The notes beneath the pieces are model-generated. The model was not told the DNA's origin. It did no database searches and saw only the letters and a list, made by a program, of their open reading frames with translations. From NCBI GenBank assembly GCA_947303085.1, contig CAMYXP010000001.1, positions 62,001 through 126,000 on the forward strand: DNA of 64,000 bases, written 5' to 3'. Positions 33,276 through 41,458 of the stretch are shown piece by piece. Origin of the DNA: an uncultured Bacteroidales bacterium (lineage in GTDB: Bacteria; Bacteroidota; Bacteroidia; Bacteroidales; F082). Position numbers and translations under genes: made by a program. Positions within the stretch are counted from its first letter, which is position 1, and every line of letters begins with the position of its first letter.

Positions 33276-33302
33276 GTCATTCCGAACGGAGTGAGGAATC
33301 TC
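33276..33302 (+). repeat. Dispersed palindromic repeat copy abutting the M49-like stop codon
   Basis: GTCATTCCGAACGG...GAGGAATCTC. Its last bases are part of the TGA stop of the minus-strand M49-like gene (TCA at 33301-33303). Confidence 0.8.
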
Positions 33303-34923
33303 ATTTAGTCAAGTACTCCATTCCCATTTCGTATACGATATCCTTCGGGATGCCGCATCCTGCGAGCTTGTCGAGGTCAGCCTGGAGTTCCGGTTTGATG
33401 ACGCCGTCGGTGGCAATCCACTCTTTAACGAATTCATAGTCGCCGTTGCCTTGTGCTGTGAGGATGGCGCCGCCGAGTTTCTCTACCGCGAGTTTCATCT
33501 TCGGGAAGTCGATGTTGTACAAGCCGTTTTCGTCGCGTGTAAATGCGCCTTCGTTGGCTAAGTAGTTGAATTCTATCATGTTAGCCTTGCCGTGTGCTGA
33601 AGCTGCGCCGAAACGTACTGAGCGGAAGATGCCCGCCATGAAGGTGGTGTAGTTCTCTTCAAGTATTGTGTTGGTGTATTCGCCCATCTCTGAGAGTTTT
33701 GTCACGAGGAACAAGCCCAAAATGTCGGCCTTTGCCTCTTCGATGGCTGAATATTGCTCTTTCAAAGCGTGACGCACTGTGCCGTTGCCGTCGAGTGTGT
33801 TCTTGATGCCCAGTCCGTGTGCCACCTCGTGGAACATCACGTTGGCGAAGAAAGCGTCAAACTTCACGTTTTTACGTGCCTCTGGAGTAACCAAGACTTC
33901 TGAAATCGGAACGACAATTTTGTCGAATTTCGCCTTCATGGCGTTCTTCAGCTGAAGCTTGCGTGTGCCTTTCTGAAGCTGTACTCTCTCGTCGTTAGGC
34001 AGGTTGATGGCGATGGTCTTCGATGCCATGTTGCAGTCACCGCCGTAGAAAATCACGTCGTAAGCCGCGAGGTCAGCGTCGCTACCCGGTTTTTCCTGTT
34101 TATATTTGTCTTCGACAGGCAATTTTGTCTGAAGCTCAGGCAACAATGCCACATAACGTGTCAGTTGCTTGGTCCATGCGAGGTCTTTGATGAGGATGAA
34201 CGACTCATGAGCGGCTTTGTAGCCGAACAGTCCATCGGTGTAGTTCTCGATAGGTCCCACGACGAAGTCGACGTTGTTGTTGCGGACATCCATCCAGGCC
34301 ATGTCGGAATAGTAATAATCGTCGGTGAGCAAAGCTTTTGCTCTGAGTTTCAGGTAGTTGGCAAACTCTGGGTCACCGGCGAGTTCTGACGCGCGCTTGA
34401 GCAAGTCGACTGCCTTGATGATCTGCTCGTCGTAAGCCTCATGATACCATATCGACTCCAGACGACCGCTCTCACCACGACGGATGAGCGTGTATTGACT
34501 GGTCTTGTCAGGATTATCCCAAGCTTCAAACTCTTCTTTTGTCATGTCGGTAGGGTAGAAGCCTGCTCCTGCCGGTTTCGCATCATAACCTGGAATGAAG
34601 ATACGGCGGTTGTCGAGCTGATCCCAAGGACCGTAGTTGATTTCAGCGTATTTGCGTGCGTTCGGGTCTTGAATCTTGCTCAAGAACTCGTCTTTGTCGC
34701 CGCCGAGGTTCTCAGTCCAGTAGATGTCGTCCATAATCTTTCCTACTTCGAAAAGCATGTCGAGCATCTTTACCTCATTGTCTGAAAGATGGCTGATGTC
34801 GGTTGTCAAAGTCACCTTAGCATATTGATTTGCAAGGGCTTCGTAATTTTCTTTCGGTTTTTCACTGCAGCTGACTAAAGCTGTCGTAAGTGCTGCTGCC
34901 ATAATTAAATATTTGATTTTCAT
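33301..34923 (-). CDS. M49-like (dipeptidyl-peptidase III-type) zinc metallopeptidase lipoprotein
   Basis: The 540-residue protein starts with a lipobox (AAALTTALVSC) and is predicted to be membrane-anchored. A zinc motif HEVAHGLG lies at about residue 363, and EEAKADILGLFLV about 50 residues later resembles the EExxAE second motif of M49. VWDN-like and SYxxDM segments fit the M49 group often annotated in Bacteroidales. Substrate specificity is not evident; release of dipeptides is inferred from family and from the S46 and M1 genes beside it. Confidence 0.78.
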   Translation of the reverse strand: MKIKYLIMAAALTTALVSCSEKPKENYEALANQYAKVTLTTDISHLSDNEVKMLDMLFEVGKIMDDIYWTENLGGDKDEFLSKIQDPNARKYAEINYGPWDQLDNRRIFIPGYDAKPAGAGFYPTDMTKEEFEAWDNPDKTSQYTLIRRGESGRLESIWYHEAYDEQIIKAVDLLKRASELAGDPEFANYLKLRAKALLTDDYYYSDMAWMDVRNNNVDFVVGPIENYTDGLFGYKAAHESFILIKDLAWTKQLTRYVALLPELQTKLPVEDKYKQEKPGSDADLAAYDVIFYGGDCNMASKTIAINLPNDERVQLQKGTRKLQLKNAMKAKFDKIVVPISEVLVTPEARKNVKFDAFFANVMFHEVAHGLGIKNTLDGNGTVRHALKEQYSAIEEAKADILGLFLVTKLSEMGEYTNTILEENYTTFMAGIFRSVRFGAASAHGKANMIEFNYLANEGAFTRDENGLYNIDFPKMKLAVEKLGGAILTAQGNGDYEFVKEWIATDGVIKPELQADLDKLAGCGIPKDIVYEMGMEYLTK

Positions 34924-34941
34924 GTTGTTAAAAATTTATTC

Positions 34942-35649
34942 TTATATTAAAGAAATTAACCATTTAATGTCAATCCAAGTCTGGCTGAACCATTCCACGT
35001 TAGCCTGTATGATGTTGACCGGCTCTGTCATTCCGCCACCTAGCGAATAAAGGATTATCGCGAGGTTGAAGAAGATGAAGGTCCAGATGTAGAGGTAGGA
35101 ACGGAACACTCCGCAGCGCTGGATGTCGCTCTGGTCGCGACGCATGTCTTTCTTCCAGCAGCTGAAATGAAACATCAGCGTGAAGCCGATGATGAAGTCG
35201 ATAATCGGAAGGCATTCGTTCTTGATCATCAGGCGGAAAAGCACCATGGCGAAGGTGATGTAAGGCAACATGTAAGGTGCCAGAGTTGAGAAAATGTTGG
35301 CGCTTTTGGCGTTTGACGACACATAGCCGAGGGTGTTGTCGTTTTGCGTCAGCGTCTCCGATGATTTAGCATTGAACTCGTAGATTTTCTTGCGCAGGAA
35401 GAGGCCTCCGACGAGCATGTGGGCACCTTCATGCGTCATGGTCTGCATGATGTCGAGGTTTTTCCTGAAGAAAAGCAGCGCTATGATGACGAAAGCCACC
35501 ATGCCTATGCCGAGCCACATATAACCTTGATAGGTGCTGGTTTTGAATGAGTTAACTACATAAGCGCCGCATCTGTAGAACCCTATCGCCGCGATGACGA
35601 GTGTCAGAATGAAGAAAATCGATGTTAAAAAACGCCAGAGTTTCTGCAT
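34942..35649 (-). CDS. Small membrane protein with HExxH motif, M50-like
   Basis: The 235-residue protein has about five hydrophobic segments. MTHEGAHMLVGGLFL at about residue 71 carries an HExxH zinc motif at a membrane boundary, as in site-2-protease (M50)-like proteins. A second-ligand motif (NPDG) is not evident, and no PDZ domain is present. It could be an unusual M50 relative or a non-peptidase. It is 18 bases downstream of the peptidase gene at 33301-34923 in the reverse-strand order and may be transcribed before it. Confidence 0.6.
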   Translation of the reverse strand: MQKLWRFLTSIFFILTLVIAAIGFYRCGAYVVNSFKTSTYQGYMWLGIGMVAFVIIALLFFRKNLDIMQTMTHEGAHMLVGGLFLRKKIYEFNAKSSETLTQNDNTLGYVSSNAKSANIFSTLAPYMLPYITFAMVLFRLMIKNECLPIIDFIIGFTLMFHFSCWKKDMRRDQSDIQRCGVFRSYLYIWTFIFFNLAIILYSLGGGMTEPVNIIQANVEWFSQTWIDIKWLISLI

Positions 35650-35661
35650 GATTCCGTTGTT

Positions 35662-36537
35662 TTATTTAACGATGAAAAGTTTTTTCACTATGGTTGTCTC
35701 ACCTGTGATTCTCACGAAATACTGACCTTCAGGAAGCTCGGAGATGTTGATGTTTTCGGCTTTTTCGCTGTTCAAAATGGTGCGTCCCACCAAGTCGATG
35801 ATTTCTACGTTTGTGATATTTAAGTTGTTGTTATTCAGTATATTAACAACTTCATTTGCGGGGTTTGGATAAATGCTGATGTCGTTTTTAACGATGTTTT
35901 CCTCAACATTGTACGGCATGTCGCAGTCGTTATATTCCGGATTCACGAAAATCACGTCGTTGTTAACATGATAGCAGAGCAGATGATACATCTCGCCTTC
36001 GCTCTCGTGGTCGGCTTCCCACATGCCTACATGCATAAAGCCGCGGTTGCTGCCAACGCCTTCAATCCAGAACTCTGTCACATCGGTAAGTCCGATGAAC
36101 GAGAAGGTGATTTTCTTTCTTGCAACGCCGTTAAGGTCAGTAATTGTTGATACTTCCGTGACCAGCATCGGATGGTCGCTGTCGTCATGGAAGAAGTCGC
36201 CTTCCTCAAGGTCGTAGTCGTAAAGAAGCACTTCGTCGTCGTATGAAGTGCCGTTCCATTTGCAATAATAAACCTGATTATCCTCGTTGCGGTAAGCTCC
36301 GTCGAGATAGTTGCCGTTTGGTTCGCTTTGAACGTAGATGGTATTGTATTCAATGCCACCAATTGTCACTGCTTCTCTCTGATAATGATGCTCGTGGAAA
36401 TCACCGACCGGATGTGGTGCGCTCCAAGTGAATTGGCCATAGATATACCATTCTTGTGCATTGAGGCTCAATGAGATGGCAAAAGCTGCCACTGCCAAAA
36501 CCGCGAATCTTCTTAAAAATTGTAAATGTTTAATCAT
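35662..36537 (-). CDS. T9SS-sorted secreted protein of unknown function
   Basis: The 291-residue protein has a signal peptide (mature end LNA|QEW) and a C-terminal T9SS type A sorting domain (IYPNPANEVVNI, EIIDLVGRTIL, LPEGQYFVRI, KKLFIVK). The middle ~190 residues contain Trp/Tyr-rich short beta segments (WYIYGQFTWSAPHPVGDFHE) and no motif I recognise. A -7 box is at 36561-36568, 24 bases upstream of the ATG. It is divergent from hemW. Confidence 0.8.
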   Translation of the reverse strand: MIKHLQFLRRFAVLAVAAFAISLSLNAQEWYIYGQFTWSAPHPVGDFHEHHYQREAVTIGGIEYNTIYVQSEPNGNYLDGAYRNEDNQVYYCKWNGTSYDDEVLLYDYDLEEGDFFHDDSDHPMLVTEVSTITDLNGVARKKITFSFIGLTDVTEFWIEGVGSNRGFMHVGMWEADHESEGEMYHLLCYHVNNDVIFVNPEYNDCDMPYNVEENIVKNDISIYPNPANEVVNILNNNNLNITNVEIIDLVGRTILNSEKAENINISELPEGQYFVRITGETTIVKKLFIVK

Positions 36538-36560
36538 AATAATTCAGTTTAAATAATCGA

Positions 36561-36568
36561 CAAAGATA
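36561..36568 (-). promoter_or_regulatory. Promoter -7 box for the T9SS protein gene
   Basis: CAAAGATA on the plus strand reads TATCTTTG on the minus strand. Confidence 0.65.
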
Positions 36569-36599
36569 CGATTTTTTTTAATATAAGGTGTAATTTTTT

Positions 36600-36607
36600 T
36601 AATTTTG
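36600..36607 (+). promoter_or_regulatory. Promoter -7 box for hemW
   Basis: TAATTTTG ends 7 bases before the hemW ATG, so the transcript would be nearly leaderless. Confidence 0.6.
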
Positions 36608-36614
36608 CAAAGTC

Positions 36615-37724
36615 ATGGCAGGATTGTATATCCATATTCCGTTTTGCAAGTCGAAATGCGCTTACTGCAACTTCTTTTCGGTCGTTTCCGAGAAGCAACG
36701 TGCTGATTTTCTTGAGGCTTTGAAAAAAGAAGCGGTAGCAAGAAAAGATTATTTAGGTGGTGAAGAGGTGAAAACGGTTTATTTCGGCGGCGGCACTCCG
36801 AGTGTACTGGAACCACAAGATATCCTGGGAATTTTAGAAACACTAGATAAAAACTATAACATTAATGCCGCCGCCGAAATCACTCTCGAGGCCAATCCCG
36901 ATACGGTTTCAAAAGAATCTCTTCAAGAATATAAATCATTAGGAGTCAATCGGTTAAGCATTGGTATTCAAAGTTTTTTTGATGACGATTTGCAATATCT
37001 GAGCCGAAAACACGACTCAAAGCATGCCATGCAGGTTTTGGATTGGGCAAAAGAAGTTGGTTTTCGAGAAGTTACGCTTGATTTGATTTATGGCATACCT
37101 ACCTTGACTGATGAGAAATGGCGCAATAATTTGGAGATTTTCTTCTCGACGGGCTTTAACCATCTTTCGGCGTATGCTTTGACGGTTGAAGAGAAAACAG
37201 CTCTCGGGCAACGTATTAATAAAGGTATGGCTGCTTCTGTTGATGAAGATGCTGTGATTCGTCAATATCAAATCTTGGTAGAAATGACTGAAAATCAAGG
37301 ATTTGAACATTATGAGATAAGCAATTTCGCCCGACCAGGACATTATTCGAAGCATAACACAATTTACTGGAAAGGCGAGAAATATCTCGGTCTCGGTCCT
37401 TCGGCGCATTCTTTTGACGGCACCTCACGGCAGTGGAACGTTGCGAGTGTGAAGGATTATTGTGAGAGCTATTCCTTTGAAAGAGAAGAGCTTACGCTCG
37501 ATAACCGTTACAATGAATATGTGATGACATCGCTTCGCACCTGTTGGGGCTGCGATATGGAATACATAAAAAATAATTTTGGCGAAGAATATGTCAAAAG
37601 ATTTAAAAATTTAACTAAAAAACATCTTTTAAGCGGAAAAATGTTCCAAAAAGATGAAAAATTCGTCCTAAAAGACTATGGAATGCTTTTCGCCGACGGC
37701 ATCGCTGCAGAACTATTCATGTAG
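36615..37724 (+). CDS. hemW: Radical SAM heme chaperone HemW
   Basis: The 369-residue protein has the radical SAM motif CxxxCxxC (Cys11, Cys15, Cys18 in IPFCKSKCAYCNF). FGGGTPSVL, EITLEANPDT and RLSIGIQSF then follow in the order seen in HemW/HemN-like proteins. HemW carries heme to respiratory enzymes and is often misnamed oxygen-independent coproporphyrinogen oxidase. Unlike true HemN it lacks the long N-terminal extension and the extra cluster cysteine. A palindromic repeat begins 2 bases after the stop. Confidence 0.92.
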   Translation: MAGLYIHIPFCKSKCAYCNFFSVVSEKQRADFLEALKKEAVARKDYLGGEEVKTVYFGGGTPSVLEPQDILGILETLDKNYNINAAAEITLEANPDTVSKESLQEYKSLGVNRLSIGIQSFFDDDLQYLSRKHDSKHAMQVLDWAKEVGFREVTLDLIYGIPTLTDEKWRNNLEIFFSTGFNHLSAYALTVEEKTALGQRINKGMAASVDEDAVIRQYQILVEMTENQGFEHYEISNFARPGHYSKHNTIYWKGEKYLGLGPSAHSFDGTSRQWNVASVKDYCESYSFEREELTLDNRYNEYVMTSLRTCWGCDMEYIKNNFGEEYVKRFKNLTKKHLLSGKMFQKDEKFVLKDYGMLFADGIAAELFM

Positions 37725-37725
37725 T

Positions 37726-37763
37726 GTCATTTCGACTATAGCGAAGCGGAACGGAGAAATCTC
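37726..37763 (+). repeat. Dispersed palindromic repeat copy after hemW
   Basis: GTCATTTCGACTATAGCG...GAGAAATCTC; the long variant with extra central bases, like the right arm at 9330-9368. Confidence 0.8.
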
Positions 37764-37808
37764 GTGCAATTTAACAGTAAACCGTATTAATCATTCAAAA
37801 TTTTTGTA

Positions 37809-37816
37809 TAATTTTG
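37809..37816 (+). promoter_or_regulatory. Promoter -7 box for the helicase gene
   Basis: TAATTTTG, 18 bases before the ATG at 37835. Confidence 0.6.
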
Positions 37817-37834
37817 CATCGATAAGATAATATT

Positions 37835-40033
37835 ATGCAGACTGGCAAAATCGAGAACGGCAAGTTGGAAATGGTCGACAAATTCGTCCGTTATACCAAC
37901 ATGAACATCTTCCTGACTGGTAAGGCCGGCACGGGAAAGACAACGTTTTTGCGCGGTCTGGCTGAGAATCCGACGAAACGCCTGGTGATTTTGGCACCTA
38001 CAGGCGTCGCCGCCATCAATGCAGGCGGACAGACTATCCACTCGTTTTTCCAACTAGAGTTCGGACCTCAAGTTCCCGATGATTCTGCAGGTAAAGATGC
38101 GATTCATCGCGTCTCAGCAGTGCAATACCAGAAATTCTCTGCTGTCAAACTGAAAATCATCCGTTCGCTGGAATTGCTGGTGATTGATGAGATTTCGATG
38201 GTGCGTGCCGATTTGCTCGATGCCGTTGATGCCGTTTTGAGACGTGTGCGCCGCAACGACAAACCGTTTGGAGGTCTTCAGGTGCTGATGATCGGCGACA
38301 TACACCAGCTCGCCCCGGTTGCAAAAGAAGAGGAATGGGCTTTGCTTCGTGATTATTATAAATCGGTGTATTTCTTTGATAGTCATGTGCTTACAAAGAC
38401 GCCGTATTGCTGCATCGAGCTTGAGCATATCTATCGTCAGGAAGACAGAAAGTTTATCGACATATTAAATAAGGTGCGCAACAACTGCCTCGACAGCGAA
38501 AGTCTGGCGGTTTTAAACAGCCACTATCATCCCGATTTTGAGCCATCCGACAAGGACGGCTACATCACCTTGATGACGCACAACCGTCAGGTGGATGAGA
38601 TAAACGAAAGTAAGCTTAATGCGCTGAAAACCAGGCTGTTGAAGTTTGAAGCAAAGATCTTTGGAAACTTCCCCGAGACCTCATTCCCGACCAAGGAGAT
38701 ACTCGAACTGAAAGTCGGAGCGCAGGTGATGTTCGTGAAAAACGACCCCTCGCCTGAGAAGATGTATTTCAACGGAAAAATCGGGCGAATCGTAGGCTAC
38801 GACGAAGATGACGGTCTGCAAGTGCAATGCGATGACGAAGTGATTGACGTTCAGCCTGTTACATGGCAGAATTTCGAATATAGCATCAATGATGAGACCA
38901 AAGAAATTGAGGAGAAGGAAGTAGGAAGCTTCACGCAGATTCCGCTCAAACTGGCATGGGCGATAACGATTCACAAAAGCCAGGGCTTGACGTTCGACAG
39001 GTTGATTTTGGATGCAAGTCTCGCCTTCGCGCACGGTCAGGTTTACGTGGCTTTGAGTCGCTGCACCTCGCTCGAAGGTCTTGTTTTGAAAGCAAAATTA
39101 TCGCAGAGTGGCTTGTTTAACGACCTGACAATCAATCAGTTTGTGGCTGAATTGCCATCAAGGGAGCCGAATGAGGAGCAGTTTGAGTACAACAAAAAGC
39201 TTTATGAGTCGCAAATGTTGTTCGAACTCATTGATTTTCATGATATTGAGAGCGATTTAAACGGCATCAGGAAGGTGGTTTTCGCCAACAAAGGCAGTTT
39301 CGACGCTTCGGTTAACGAAAAAATATCGCCGAAAGGGCAAAAATTCCACGAGGAAGTGGTTGAGGTGTCGGAAAAATTCAAGCGTCAGATTGGTGGTATT
39401 TTAAAAGATAACTTCCAGATTGACAATAATTTACAGCTTCAAGACAGAGTTAAGAAAGGTTGCTCCTATTTCTTGGACAAGCTAGCCGATTTGGAAGAGG
39501 TTTCCAGTATGTCGTTCGAGACCGACAACAAAGCCGTTAACGATCAGATAAAGAAGGAGTTAGAGGTCTTTCGGACTGATTTCTATGTTAAAACAGCTTG
39601 TTTGGAAAGTTGTTTGGGTGGCTTTGAGATAAAGAAATATTTAAAGGTTAAAAATAAGAAAGTCGTTGAGGCTGAGGAACTTGGGAAAAAGAAAGAGAAG
39701 AAGCTAAAAGAAAAACGCGAGAAAGGTTCGTCGGTCAAGCGCACGAAAGAGCTTATTGACGAGGGTCTCACAATCGATGAAATCGCCGAAAGACGAGGAA
39801 TGACGCGCACTACCATCGAGCAGCACGTGGCGGAACTTGTTTTGAACGGAGAGGTCGAGGCGAGAGATTTTATGAGCAAGGAGCATTACAACAATATCGT
39901 GGAATACTTTGAGGAGACTCATGATTCGTCGCTTGGCAGGGCGCGCGATGTGCTTGGCGACGAATACTCGTGGGGCGAACTCAGAATTGTACTAAATGAG
40001 ATGAAACGAGATTCCTCGCTTCGCTCGGAATGA
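37835..40033 (+). CDS. Pif1-like AAA/superfamily 1 DNA helicase with C-terminal HTH
   Basis: The 732-residue protein has Walker A TGKAGTGKTT (residues ~28-37), PTGVAAINAGGQTIHSFF, Walker B LVIDEISMV, MIGDIHQLAPV, and a UvrD-C-like end (AITIHKSQGLTFDRLILDAS, VYVALSRC). These are the motifs of SF1B Pif1/RecD-like helicases. The C-terminal ~150 residues carry a Lys-rich stretch and an HTH_40-type domain (ELIDEGLTIDEIAERRGMTR). The final residues RDSSLRSE and the TGA stop come from a palindromic repeat at 40008-40034, so the C-terminus appears to have been modified by it. Confidence 0.92.
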   Translation: MQTGKIENGKLEMVDKFVRYTNMNIFLTGKAGTGKTTFLRGLAENPTKRLVILAPTGVAAINAGGQTIHSFFQLEFGPQVPDDSAGKDAIHRVSAVQYQKFSAVKLKIIRSLELLVIDEISMVRADLLDAVDAVLRRVRRNDKPFGGLQVLMIGDIHQLAPVAKEEEWALLRDYYKSVYFFDSHVLTKTPYCCIELEHIYRQEDRKFIDILNKVRNNCLDSESLAVLNSHYHPDFEPSDKDGYITLMTHNRQVDEINESKLNALKTRLLKFEAKIFGNFPETSFPTKEILELKVGAQVMFVKNDPSPEKMYFNGKIGRIVGYDEDDGLQVQCDDEVIDVQPVTWQNFEYSINDETKEIEEKEVGSFTQIPLKLAWAITIHKSQGLTFDRLILDASLAFAHGQVYVALSRCTSLEGLVLKAKLSQSGLFNDLTINQFVAELPSREPNEEQFEYNKKLYESQMLFELIDFHDIESDLNGIRKVVFANKGSFDASVNEKISPKGQKFHEEVVEVSEKFKRQIGGILKDNFQIDNNLQLQDRVKKGCSYFLDKLADLEEVSSMSFETDNKAVNDQIKKELEVFRTDFYVKTACLESCLGGFEIKKYLKVKNKKVVEAEELGKKKEKKLKEKREKGSSVKRTKELIDEGLTIDEIAERRGMTRTTIEQHVAELVLNGEVEARDFMSKEHYNNIVEYFEETHDSSLGRARDVLGDEYSWGELRIVLNEMKRDSSLRSE

Positions 40034-40034
40034 C
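40008..40034 (-). repeat. Dispersed palindromic repeat copy that forms the helicase stop codon
   Basis: GAGATTCCTCGCTTCGCTCG then GAATGAC; the TGA inside GGAATGAC is the stop codon of the plus-strand helicase gene. Confidence 0.82.
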
Positions 40035-40044
40035 AAGATGATAA

Positions 40045-40087
40045 AACTATCAACTTTACACTTTAAAACTACTCTAAACTCTAAACT
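40045..40087. repeat. AACTTTA/CTCTAAA degenerate array before cobB
   Basis: Units ATCAACTTTACACTTTAAA and ACTACTCTAAACTCTAAAC; near copy of the spacer at 17213-17243. It occupies the whole intergenic space between the helicase and cobB. Confidence 0.6.
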
Positions 40088-40792
40088 ATGAAAAAGTTAG
40101 TAATCTTATCCGGAGCGGGCATCAGTGCCGAAAGTGGAATCAGTACGTTTAGGGACGCAGGCGGACTGTGGGACAAATACCCAGTGATGCAGGTGGCGTC
40201 AATTGAGGGCTATGAGGCTGATCCTGAATTGGTTATCAAATTTTACAATGAGCGCCGCAAACAGTTGCTCGACGTGAAGCCTAATCAAGGACATATTCTT
40301 TGTGCAGAACTGGAGAAATATTTCGACGTTACTGTTGTGACGCAAAACGTTGATAATCTGCATGAAAGAGCTGGCAGCCATCACATCATCCATCTTCATG
40401 GCGAGCTGACGAAGGTGTGCTCGAGCTATAATCCGAACGACCCTCGTTATATCCGCGATCTAAAACCAGAGGAATTTGAAGTGAAAATGGGCGACAAAGC
40501 CGGCGACGGCAGCCAGTTAAGACCATTCATCGTTTGGTTCGGCGAGGCAGTTCCAGAAATCGAGACGGCAGTGAGATACGTTGAAAAGGCTGATATTTTC
40601 GTCATCATTGGAACATCAATGAATGTGTATCCGGCTGCAAGCCTGTTGTATTATGTCCCCGACAAAGCTCAAGTGTATCTCATTGATCCTAAGGATGTTA
40701 ACATCAACACTCGACGCCCGATAACACATATTAAAAAAGGTGCATCGGAAGGAATGAAAGAATTGCTTCAGCTATTGGCCGTTGGCAATTAG
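40088..40792 (+). CDS. cobB: NAD-dependent protein deacylase (sirtuin)
   Basis: The 234-residue sirtuin removes acyl groups from lysines using NAD+. Motifs are GAGISAESGISTFRD (residues 9-23), TQNVDNLHERAG (about 89), HLHGEL with the catalytic His, FGEAVPE and IIGTSMNVYPAASL. The Cys4 zinc site is not present: after HGELTKVC only one cysteine remains (KVCSSYN), as in some other Bacteroidota sirtuins. The last residues LLAVGN and the stop lie in a GGCNATTGGC array. Confidence 0.92.
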   Translation: MKKLVILSGAGISAESGISTFRDAGGLWDKYPVMQVASIEGYEADPELVIKFYNERRKQLLDVKPNQGHILCAELEKYFDVTVVTQNVDNLHERAGSHHIIHLHGELTKVCSSYNPNDPRYIRDLKPEEFEVKMGDKAGDGSQLRPFIVWFGEAVPEIETAVRYVEKADIFVIIGTSMNVYPAASLLYYVPDKAQVYLIDPKDVNINTRRPITHIKKGASEGMKELLQLLAVGN

Positions 40793-40829
40793 CCATTGGC
40801 TGCCAATAGCCAAAAGCTAAAGGCCAAAG
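40771..40829. repeat. GGCCATT/GCCAATA heptad array with dyad symmetry between cobB and pth
   Basis: GCTATTGGCCGTTGGC and AATTAGCCATTGGCTGCC precede CAATAGCCAAAAGC and TAAAGGCCAAAG; the halves are inverted repeats. It lies between convergent genes and overlaps the cobB stop, so it may terminate both transcripts. Confidence 0.6.
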
Positions 40830-41393
40830 TTACTTATTATTAAATTGATTCATAGTGAGATCCGGGCCGATGGCGACGAAGCTCTTGATTATATCAGCGG
40901 CGGTTTGTATGCGGGGCTGAAGCTCGTTAATTTCAGCCTGATCCCATTTCCCGATGACGTAGTCGATTTGCTGTCCTTTGTTGAAATCATTGCCGATGCC
41001 GAAGCGCAGACGGCAGAAATCGCTGGTTCCGAGCGACTCGATGACGCTTTTCAGTCCGTTATGTCCGCCGTCGCTGCCTTTTTTGCGCATTCTGAGGGTG
41101 CCGGCAGGAAGCGCGAGGTCGTCGCATACCACGAGGATGTTCTCAAGCGGTAACTTTTCCATGGTAGCCCAGTAAATAACGGCCTTTCCTGAGAGGTTCA
41201 TGTAAGTCGTCGGTTTTATCACTATCATCTGACGGCCTTTATATTTCATCTCCGACACAAAAGCCAAACGGCTGAGAGAGAATGAGTTACCAAGCTCTTT
41301 CGCCAGATGGTCGGCGACCATAAAGCCGATGTTATGCCGCGTGTTGGCGTACTCGGCACCGATGTTTCCCAGACAAGCAATCAGATATTTCAT
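40830..41393 (-). CDS. pth: Peptidyl-tRNA hydrolase
   Basis: The 187-residue enzyme frees tRNA from prematurely released peptidyl-tRNA. Motifs are MKYLIACLGNIGAEYANTRH (catalytic His20), NIGFMVAD, MIVIKPTTYMNLSG, VVCDDLALPAGTLRMR and GGHNGLKS. I chose ATG 41393, which starts the conserved KYLIACLGN; an upstream extension is possible but not family-like. The -7 box lies 4 bases before this ATG. It is downstream of rplY on the same strand, a frequent pairing, but a hairpin separates them. Confidence 0.95.
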   Translation of the reverse strand: MKYLIACLGNIGAEYANTRHNIGFMVADHLAKELGNSFSLSRLAFVSEMKYKGRQMIVIKPTTYMNLSGKAVIYWATMEKLPLENILVVCDDLALPAGTLRMRKKGSDGGHNGLKSVIESLGTSDFCRLRFGIGNDFNKGQQIDYVIGKWDQAEINELQPRIQTAADIIKSFVAIGPDLTMNQFNNK

Positions 41394-41397
41394 GCTG

Positions 41398-41405
41398 CAA
41401 AAATA
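41398..41405 (-). promoter_or_regulatory. Promoter -7 box for pth
   Basis: CAAAAATA on the plus strand reads TATTTTTG on the minus strand, 4 bases before the ATG; suggests a near-leaderless mRNA. Confidence 0.5.
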
Positions 41406-41407
41406 AA

Positions 41408-41433
41408 AAAAAGCCTTCAATTGAAGGCTTTTT
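41408..41433 (-). terminator. Intrinsic terminator after rplY
   Basis: A perfect palindrome at 41411-41430 (AAGCCTTCAATTGAAGGCTT) has T-runs on both sides, so it could work in both directions. It lies 26 bases after the rplY stop. Confidence 0.88.
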
Positions 41434-41458
41434 CCATATAAATTTCTTGAAATTTACA

